From contig JAMXBD010001252.1 of the NCBI GenBank assembly GCA_024138025.1, forward strand, positions 124,001 through 188,000: a stretch of DNA of 64,000 bases, in the 5' to 3' direction. How positions within the stretch are numbered: the stretch's first letter is position 1; the number at the start of each line of letters is the position of its first letter. The notes beneath the pieces were generated by a model. The model did no database searches. It saw only the letters and a list, made by a program, of their open reading frames with translations, and had not been told where the DNA came from. This document shows, piece by piece, positions 56,120 through 64,000 of the stretch. This DNA is from Combretum micranthum. Its lineage: Eukaryota; Streptophyta; Magnoliopsida; Myrtales; Combretaceae. A program made the translations under genes and the position numbers.

Positions 56120-56820
56120 CATGTCATGAGTCAGATTCAAGCAGAATTTGATGAAGACTTGATGATGGTAGAACCAGATGGAGAATGGCAAGTACAATTT
56201 GATGGCTTCTTTAGCAGTACTGAGTGGGGAGCTGGAGTAGTTTTGACATCTCCAATAGGTCAAGAGATACCTTTGGCATTTAAGTTAGACTTTCATTGCA
56301 CTAACAAAGGCTGAGTATGAAACACTTCTCCTCTAACTCATTTCTGCTCAAAATACCGGAGCATCATACCTATGCATTCGCGGTGACTTAAATCTAATAA
56401 TAAAGTAAACAAATGGCAAGTTTTCCCTTAAAGAGCCGACACTAGCGCCTTATAGGGCTACAGTGCAAGCTCGTGTTGGGAAATTCAATTTCGTAAGATA
56501 TGAGCATACCAAACGGTTAAGTAATTGTTATGCAAATGCACTGGCAACACTAGCTTCTAAGGTTCCCATGCAGACTAAGGAAGACAGCCTGAATATACAG
56601 GTTATCAAGAAATTTATCCCCTGTACAACTTTAAACTTAGTGGACGAAGAAGAGCAAGCACAAGACAATTGGCGTATACCCATTAAAACGCAGCTAGCAC
56701 AACCCAATGCAGCTTCCGTGTCAACTTTGAAGAATTTTACTTGCATCAATGATGTCCTTTACTTCAAAGTGCCAGATGGCATCCTAGCATGATGCATTTG
56801 TGCAAAGCAAGCTCGCCTTA
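56120..56820 (+). pseudogene. Tat-type additional RNase H (aRNH), part 2 of split pol
   Basis: The frame after the insertion reads HVMSQIQAEFDED and then GEWQVQFDGFFSSTEWGAGVVLTSPIGQEIPLAFKLDF. These are the first strands of a second, archaeal/plant-type RNase H carried by Tat-group gypsy elements; the usual form is WxLxFDGSSxxxGAGxGxVLxxP. After a stop at 56312-56314 it continues out of frame to 56463-56792, with GKFNFVRYEHTKRLSNCYANALATLAS, the usual end where the protein reads NxxADALAxLAS. Asn-Cys-Tyr-Ala-Asn replaces the usual Asn-x-x-Ala-Asp, so the last catalytic Asp is changed. Confidence 0.82.
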
Positions 56821-57730
56821 AGTTGGATAAATACCATACACTCTGGTGTGGAGAGGAAGGACTACCCCTATATCACCGCATTCAGCGCCAGGGTATTATT
56901 GGCCAACCATGTCCAAAGACGCTTCTCAGCTGCAGATGAGCTACCCGAAATGTTTTGAGCTACCGGATCAGGGTGAATGCAACTTTATGGCAAGCGTTGG
57001 TGACTAGCAATGACCATATATTGACTATTTGAAAAATAACACCCTATCCACAAATAGCACAGATGCACGGCTAGTCAAGCACAAGGCAATAAAATACATC
57101 GTACATGAAGATGAGCTATACAAGGTATCATTCATGGGAAAACCTCTTAGATATATCGCTCCTTCTGAAACAGATACTATACTGGCCGAAACTCACTCTG
57201 GAGATGGTGGCGAGCATCAAGGAGGAAGGAAGTTATATTATCATTTGTTGGATCTAGGATATTATTGGCCTACCATGGAGACTAATGCCTTCAACTTTGC
57301 AAAGAAGTGTGTTGTCTATAAAAAACATGGCTATGCAATCCATGCTCCCGCTGTTGCACTTCACAACTTAACTACTCCATGGCCATTCCACACTTGGGCA
57401 TTTGATTTGATTGGTCCGATCCATCCACCATCGAAGGGATGTATTTGGATTTGAGCAGAGACAAAATGCTTTACCAAATGGGTAGAGGCAATCCCATTGA
57501 AGAAAGCTACTGGACCAATGGTAGGGACTTTCATGAAAGAACATATCATCTGTCACTTTGGAATCCTAAAGCGTGTTCTCTCGGATAATGGGACGCCTTT
57601 TGTCAACTCACATGTCCGGTAACCGTTGACCTCTTATAATATTGACCACGTGAAGTCCACATCCTACTGTTCCAAGGGAAATGGATATGTAGAAGCCACT
57701 AACAAGATGTTTGATAAACTCATAATTTAT
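56820..57730 (+). pseudogene. Tat-type gypsy integrase, truncated
   Basis: 57029-57454 gives the zinc-binding start (EHQGGRKLYYHLLDLGYYWPTM, then CVVYKKHG, where the second cysteine of CxxC is Tyr). It continues with WPFHTWAFDLIGPIHPPSKGCIWI, carrying the first catalytic Asp. After a stop the core continues in frame with FTKWVEAIPLKKATG and LSDNGTPFVNSHV (second Asp near 57588). A second stop at about 57620 follows, then STSYCSKGNGYVEATNKMFDKL (Glu near 57693). Homology ends near 57730, so the C-terminus is lost. It follows the aRNH in the order known for the Tat group. Confidence 0.87.
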
Positions 57731-57945
57731 ACACTTTTCATCTCTTATTTGAGAGTTAATTGTGTTTATGCTTGTGAAAATGTGAAGAATTGGTACTTTG
57801 ATGTGTCAATTTGTGCTAATTCAGGTTATAGAGGACTTAGAGAATCAATCATTGAAAAAGGAATGAATTTTGAGCTTGGAAGCAGCATTAAAACAGAGTA
57901 CAATGTAATAAACACTGGCAAATCCAATTGCAACGCTACTGGAAT
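57731..57945 (+). other. unassigned open stretch between integrase and LTR
   Basis: The reading frame of the integrase end stays open through about 80 more residues into the LTR start, but the residues no longer match integrase. The last ~35 bases (AACACTGGCAAATCC, AACGCTACTGG) resemble the repeated motifs at 63780-63860 beyond the LTR. This suggests another element begins here, interrupted by the LTR. Confidence 0.45.
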
Positions 57946-60900
57946 TGTAATCCCCAAATTTTACGTAATCTAATTTTAACAAATATTAAAAATGTAATAT
58001 AGAATTGTAGAGAATATTTGGAATAAGTAGTAAAAATAACTCCAAATTTTTCTTGATTTACAAATATTAAAGTATAAATGAATTAGATTATAATTAGAAA
58101 GATCAAAATCGTTACCAAAAAAAAAAAAATTGAAAATACAAACGGAACTTCTATGATATTAAATAATATAAAACGACGATAAAGCAATCGTTAATATGAA
58201 GTTACTGAATTCTTTTTCCTTAAGTTCAATACTTAGAAAATAAATCCTACGCTTGTTAAACAATAAAATAATAGTGTTCAAGCTATTATGAATCTATTAA
58301 TATTAAGTAGCCCTAGATAAAAAACATCGTGCTATTAACAAATTAGTATAAATAACTTCTACACAGTAAAATATAATGTTTGGTAAAATGAATCAATATC
58401 TAAGAATCTAGATCTTAAATAAACAAGTAAATTTTACTAATGTTCTATTCAAAAGATTTAGAGATTTTAGAAATTAAAATCCTGAATGGTCAACGTAATG
58501 TATAATAATTTTCATAACTAGCAAATGAACAAATTGGCAAATGTGAAACTAATATAAAATATATGATTCAATAAAAATCTTAGAATAGATCTATAAGTTG
58601 TAATAGAAACATTCCTAGTTTGAAAAACTCGAATAAAAATTTTCTCGACCTTAATAGATACTAAAAACGAGATTTCATAATTTGAACTGATAATTCAAGA
58701 TATAAATCAAAGTAGCTCTAAATTTCATAACCAATAAGATATGGTCTACTAACAAAACTTATTGGTACAAAACAATAACCAAAGATAGGTTACTAGGATT
58801 ATAATTACATAATAAATACTAATACCAATTAATAATATTAATCTATATCAAAAATTAAAATTTCAACTCGTTGTCATACTTGTTAGGAAAATTTTGAATT
58901 TATTAAGACTCGGTTCCTAATTCGAATTATTGAACTTGAAAAATTTAATCACGTAAGTTAAGATACTAAAAATGATTGATCGTGTGAATTTTTAAATTAA
59001 AAATTTGTACGTATAAACAGCTTAGAATTTTGTAATAACATTGGAAAACTCTATTTCGATAAAACCTATATTTAACCAAAATAAATATACGTTATAAACT
59101 AATATTTGTTAAAATATTATAAACTAAAATTTGATAAAACATTTTAGTAAAAATAAAATAAATAAATAAATAAAATAAGCTACAGAATTTTCACGGACAA
59201 CCACATGCAGCAGGGGAAAATTGTCGGTTAAGACAATTGGAATTCGCTCCAAATTACATCAAATTGAACTCCCCAAATCACAAATGAAAATGAAATGCAA
59301 ACCATCCATCACGCTGCAGTAGACTCCTTAAGGAATAAAAGTTTCAGCTGCAGAATTCAACCCACTGCAGTCCTCCACGTTGAAAACAGAAAAAACAAAC
59401 AGAACGGCTGGAATCCACGTACAAGATATCGTCCAACGTAACAGCAGCAGCAAATCATAAACAAATTAAATAATATATATATATATATATATATTCCACC
59501 GTTGGAATTGAATTTAATGTAGAATAGAAGATGCGCAAGTGGAATTCACCACGAAAGGATCAGCAGAGGACCACAGCATCTCTACGAGCGGCACAAGCAC
59601 TGAGCATTCACGTGGATCAGCAGAGGACCCCGCAAGCACCACAGCAGCAAAGGAATCGGCTGCTGAAGTTCCACGCAAGCAAGAGGAGTCGGCTGCTAAG
59701 AAAATTTGTCCCACGCACAAGGCAGCAGCAGGAGATGACAGAACATCCATTCCTCACGCGCACACTGCAGGAACTCCATCGAGCATGACAGACCAGCCCA
59801 CGCGCATGACAATTCCCACTTGCCGCACGCAAGAAGCCAACCGAGCAGCTTCCCTCCACCTCACGAACAGCAGCAGGCAGGCAACCCCGAGCAAGCAACT
59901 CCACACGATCAGCGAGCAGGGATCCACACACGAGCACACTCCTTCCACGCACAGTCAACTCACGCAAGAAACAAGAGGAGCCAGCTGCAGCAAATGTGAA
60001 CTCACGTTGGAAGTGGAGACAGCAGCAATTGACCGAGCTGCATTCCACACACACACACACACACCTTCTACACGCATGACAGAGCACATAAAACAGAGCA
60101 AATATCGGCTGCTTTGTACCCAACTTTGATCCGAATTTGAGTTCTTAATTTCAAACGAAAATGACATAAAATCCAACCAAAATAAACCACATGTAATCAA
60201 CATTAAATACTAAGGATCTCAGCTCAAGAAAACAACCAAAACAGTTCCAAATTTGCCCTCAATACCTAATAAAAACAAGCTACAGCAGGGAAATTCAAAC
60301 AAAATCTGCAGCAGCAAACTTGAAATTTGGCCTCTGTTTCACACCATTTTGACCCGATTTTTCTTGCAATTTGAGCCCCAATTTCACACACATAAACAAC
60401 CTTAATTAACTACCAAACAAACACAATTAAATCCCCTTGAAATCAGCCACAAATCTCACATCAATTCATCCAAAATTCGTCCAAAAATCAAGGTGAAATT
60501 GTTCCAGAAATTTCAGTTTTCACACTTCCAAACTTCAACATATTTGACCAGATTTTTATCCAATTTGAGCCCTTATTTTTACACACATAAATAGCATTAA
60601 TTAGCTACCAAACAAAATAATTAAGACTCCAAAGATAGCCACAAAAATTTGTCAAAAACAAGTCAAAATTTGCATCCAACTTTGCAAAATCGTATAGGAA
60701 TGTACAGCTGCATTTGTGGACATTTTTCAAGTCCAAAACCCATTCCATAGCCTCTAAAACTTAGTTTAGTCCTAGTATAAGTATATGAGCCTAAGTTAGA
60801 CACACTTTGAGCTCATAAACCCCACAAAAACACTCTAAAACCTCAGCTACAACCACAAGTGCGTCCAGCACTTTTTACATTCCTTTTTCCCTTACTACCT

Positions 60901-63742
60901 TCAACATAGAAGTTTAGAAATCTTGTATGAACAACCATAAACCCTAGCCTACCTTACAAACACACTAAGCTCATCAACAACATCAATTCTCCTCTCCAAC
61001 AACATCCAAAACCAAATCAAAAGTCTTAAGTTAACCTAAAATTCAAGAGGAGGAAGCTAGCTTAACAAGGTAAGAATATTTGGTTAGAATTTGTAAGCTT
61101 CCACTTTAGTTAATGATGCTAACTTATAATTTAGCTAATAACTCATCATCTAACCTTTGATATAGGTTTGATTCTTGCTTAGAAAGGGAGTTAAAAATCC
61201 TTTTTCTATTCCAAGCCAAGGTAAATTCTAAACTATCAACCTATCTTTATTATACTTGTGTATAGACTTTAAGATAAATTATTGAACATTAAAAGAAAGT
61301 TATGTAGTTGGAAGAAGTTGTTAAATCATTGATGAATTCAAGTAGATGGATTGTTGATGTATGAGGAATGTTTAGATATTGTCAACTAAGGAAGACAACA
61401 ACTTAAAAATATTATAGATATGGTAATAGTAAATTCGAATTTTGGAATAAAGTAGACAAACAAGACCCGAATTTCATCTAATCTAATCTAAATTCATGTA
61501 TAATGCTTCTAAGACCTTACATGAACATAAAACTTGATAAATCAAGCTTTAAAAGCATGATTAATAGTTCTACATTATAAGGAAAGTGTTATGAACAAAT
61601 TCATAGAAATTACACATATTAATACCACTATAAATCATGAATGAACTTAGGATATGAATGAAGGCTTCAATGAGATCCTCTAAAATAATATACAATCAAA
61701 AGAAAATTAAAAGAATTAAACAATAAAAATTCCTTTATTGTAAGAATCAATACTTAAGAAATCACAAACTAGAAAATCATTCAGTTTACAGTCTTAATAA
61801 ACCAACATCAACTTTACTGTTATTCCTATAAGTACGATTATAAGTATTGCTATTAATATTACTACTGAGTATAGTATTCAGTATTGATGATGCTTTCATC
61901 ACGAGTCATGAACAATTATTAAAACTGTTATCTTCACGTAAACGCTACTATATTTATATATCAATACTACTATTTTGTCACTAATAGTATGAAAAATGAT
62001 TATTATTATTAGTATACCTATAGTTATTACTAATATTTATATTAATGTTTCAAAACTAAAAGTACTAATAATATTGTAGTACTAAACTTAGTTTGTTTTG
62101 CAATAAGGAGGAAACTGAAGTATAATAGAAATTTAATATATCTACATACGATTTTTATAAATTTTGAAAGATATAGATACTAAAACATACCCTTAAATAA
62201 ATATAAATACCAATTTGAGAGACAGATAAGGTTGACGGGCAAAGATTTAATAAATAAAAATCTTCTATCAAAAGCAGTAGAAATTAAGAAAAGACAAACC
62301 CCTTGAATAAAAATATAGTTAGCAATTAATAAAAACTATATCAAACACCGATACGGAATATTTAGGTATCTAAAATGATTTAATTAAATTACTTAACGAT
62401 GCAATAATTAAAATAACGAGTTTAGTCTAATATTCGGCGATTAGAATCAACGGCTTTAATTATAGGAAGACTTATCTTACAGAAATAATCCAATAATAAA
62501 TCTCTGTTACTTCCTTTCATAGGAAAATAGATCAATTCCCGGATTTCCGGTAGTTTATACAACAGCTTAACAAGGACCACAGGTGAGTAACTTAGACTTG
62601 TTACATTGTTTGTGCTTGTAGTATAGTTGCATTTGGAATAATATATATATATATTCAATTGATATGCATGCGGGATTGGGATACAGCATGATGCGTGGTG
62701 TATGATTGAATGGCAAATTATCCTAATATAAGCGATAATCCTATTGAATAATAAATATTGTATGAAATATGTTGATGCTTGTCTGTAAATTGTATGATCG
62801 CCTCAAACTTGATTAACAACTATCGGTACTATAAATGAAATGGACATGCATTGCACGATTTGCATAAACTGCATTATGTTTTTACGAATGCCTACTACGT
62901 GTTAGAATTTCGGTTCTCTGGTAATGCTTGGTTTTTCTAGGCAGAGGCTATTAGTTCTACGCAAGCTTACCTTTGTTCTGTCGGTTCCATGGGAACTAAC
63001 TGGTAACGAAGGGCGCCGCCCATGGTATCGCTGTGAAATGTCTAACACTTAGTGGAGTTTCTAAGGTACAAAACGGGAACTGAGTGTTTAAAACATCATT
63101 AACATAAAGAGATAATAATTGTGAGGATTATGGTTTCCTGTGTACTTAGTTTCTCCTGGGTAGGTGATTCAGGGATTGGTTCCTTCAACCCCGATGAGAG
63201 GACGTAAATCTCCATCCTGTTTGGATTCCGGTTTGTCCAAGCTTGTAATTGTTCATATGTTTGATTGATGCATTGCATATGATTGATAATAACTTGCTTG
63301 TTGTGATAAGTCTGGTTATTCACTGAGCCCGTGGTTCGCTCACTCCCCAACAGTTTTTATGCAGGATCATTACTAGCTGGGTTGGGCTAGGAATGTGTGA
63401 AGAGAGCTTCTCCAACAAACTTTATTGAAGATAGAGATATAAGATATGGAAACTTAGAATGTAAAATAGATGAATTTTGAATCTTGTATGTTGTAGTTTG
63501 GAAACCCAATTTCACTATTTGGTGGGGGATACCGATTCTCTGCGATCTTGGTGGAAATTGGAAAATCAGATTCCATAGTTAAAATACTGTAATATATTAT
63601 ATATCATTTGTATGATAAACTTTTATAAATAAATAGAGTCTTGTATACTCTGACATACAAGATGGCTCTCATGTTACGGGTGCACACGTGATATGATGGC
63701 TTTAGATAAATCCTGTTAGGCCCCCATATTAGAGTCGTGACA
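57946..63742 (+). mobile_element. 5.8-kb Tekay-related solo LTR with target duplication
   Basis: It starts TGTAATCCCC and ends AGAGTCGTGACA, with identical flanks GGAAT at 57941-57945 and 63743-63747. The last 1.2 kb resembles the other Tekay LTRs (TTGTTxCxTTGTTTGTGCTTGTAG near 62600 against 52175; AGGACGTAAATC near 63200 against 52665; ATAACTTGCTTGTTGTG near 63288 against 52752). At 5797 bp it is about 1.9 kb longer than those. Most of the surplus is upstream, including a GC-rich CAG-type block at 59520-60120. A (TA)n run is at 59474-59494. Confidence 0.8.
59520..60125. repeat. GC-rich CAG/CACG-type degenerate repeats in the LTR
   Basis: The base composition changes sharply from AT-rich to about half GC. 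GGATCAGCAGAGGACC occurs twice (near 59566 and 59609), as do versions of TCGGCTGCTGAAG/TCGGCTGCTAAG, and CACGCA and CAGCAG words are frequent. Frames on both strands are open for up to 196 codons, which follows from the lack of T-rich stop codons. The 59539-60129 frame is low-complexity Ser/Thr/Ala-rich with no domain, and I do not call it a gene. Confidence 0.65.
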
Positions 63743-64000
63743 GGAATTACCAAGCTAAATCAAGGACTATCGAAGATCAAGAACACCGGCCAATTCTTGT
63801 TCAACGCCGCTGGCGTCACAAGGCATACACCGGCAAATTGAAGATGAATGCCGCCAGCGTTAAAAACCGACGTATAAATTTCACAGCCATCAAAGCTTAA
63901 TGCCTAATTTTACATTAGTGGCGTAGAATTTAAAATGCCAGCATTAGGAGTGGAAGTTACAAACGTTGTAGATGTTACTCTGTTTAAAAGGAGAATAGTT
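63743..64000. repeat. GCCGGCG-type short repeats, possibly subterminal repeats of a CACTA-like element
   Basis: ACACCGGC(C/A)AATT followed by AACGCCGCTGGCG, ATGCCGCCAGCG, TGGCGTAG and TGCCAGCATT recur within 150 bases, in both orientations. A related pair (ACACTGGCAAAT, AACGCTACTGG) lies just left of the LTR at 57912-57942. Clusters like this are typical near the ends of CACTA (En/Spm) elements, but no CACTA terminus is visible in the window. Confidence 0.45.

Noticed and set aside
59617..60123. 168-residue Cys-rich minus-strand frame in the GC-rich block
   Set aside because: Both strands are open here because stop codons are rare in this composition. No secretion signal or cysteine spacing of a known family holds, and it lies inside an LTR.
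59539..60129. 196-residue plus-strand frame as a possible new protein gene
   Set aside because: Low-complexity Ser/Thr/Ala/His repeats, no domain, and location within an LTR argue against a gene. It is kept only as a repeat feature.

Overview
The window looks like AT-rich nuclear DNA of a dicot plant. Introns are GT-AG, and a plant-specific long coiled-coil gene family is present in two copies. Nearly everything else is decayed LTR-retrotransposon sequence of lineages found in plants: Ty1/copia Sirevirus-like, a second copia gag, Ty3/gypsy chromovirus of Tekay/Del type, and Ty3/gypsy Tat type with a second RNase H. I see no bacterial, viral or organellar genes, no rRNA or tRNA, and no CRISPR. 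No intact protein gene is certain. I cannot name the species.

Layout. 1-1032 is an AT-rich repeat (copy A). About 1090-7000 is a 5'-truncated, plus-strand Sirevirus-like copia element (gag, protease, integrase, RT, RNase H, a run of hairpin-forming tandem repeats, polypurine tract, 3' LTR), full of stops and frameshifts. 7371-8404 is repeat copy B. It leads directly into copy 1 of the coiled-coil gene (9248-12790), which has lost its promoter exon and has several frameshifts. Its last exon is repeated in inverted orientation just downstream, followed by a Mutator-like MITE. 13640-19599 is LTR-like non-coding DNA. 19600-29191 is a nest of minus-strand elements: an LTR of a family I call X, a Tekay gag, a 3.67-kb Tekay LTR, a Tekay integrase/chromodomain end, a copia gag, and a 1.7-kb Sirevirus solo LTR with a perfect target-site duplication. 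29205-35284 holds copy C of the repeat, a CT-rich untranslated exon, and copy 2 of the coiled-coil gene (31743-35284), nearly identical to copy 1 but with different frameshifts. 37.5-38.2 kb has MITE-like repeats. 38199-41391 is the gag and 3' LTR of a minus-strand Sirevirus. 41397-44814 is a two-LTR, coding-free element. 45.0-64.0 kb is a plus-strand Tat-type gypsy pol split by Tekay LTRs. One solo LTR lies inside another LTR (48352-56119), and a 5.8-kb LTR (57946-63742) has a perfect target-site duplication.

The coiled-coil gene family resembles plant proteins annotated as CAP-Gly domain linker or centromere-associated protein E-like (for example Arabidopsis At2g39300/At3g55060). The two copies and their flanks form a segmental duplication of about 5 kb. 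Inside the 5'UTR intron of copy 2, and at the matching place in copy 1, lies an antisense 49-nt exon that matches exon 1 of plant mitochondrial porin (VDAC) in length, sequence pattern and intron phase.

The signals least explained by ordinary annotation are the run of about 11 hairpin units in the Sirevirus (5225-5560), the orphan antisense VDAC-like exon, the independent one-base deletions at nearly the same place in both gene copies, the inverted last exon, and the LTR-within-LTR nest whose outer host pol rejoins in frame.
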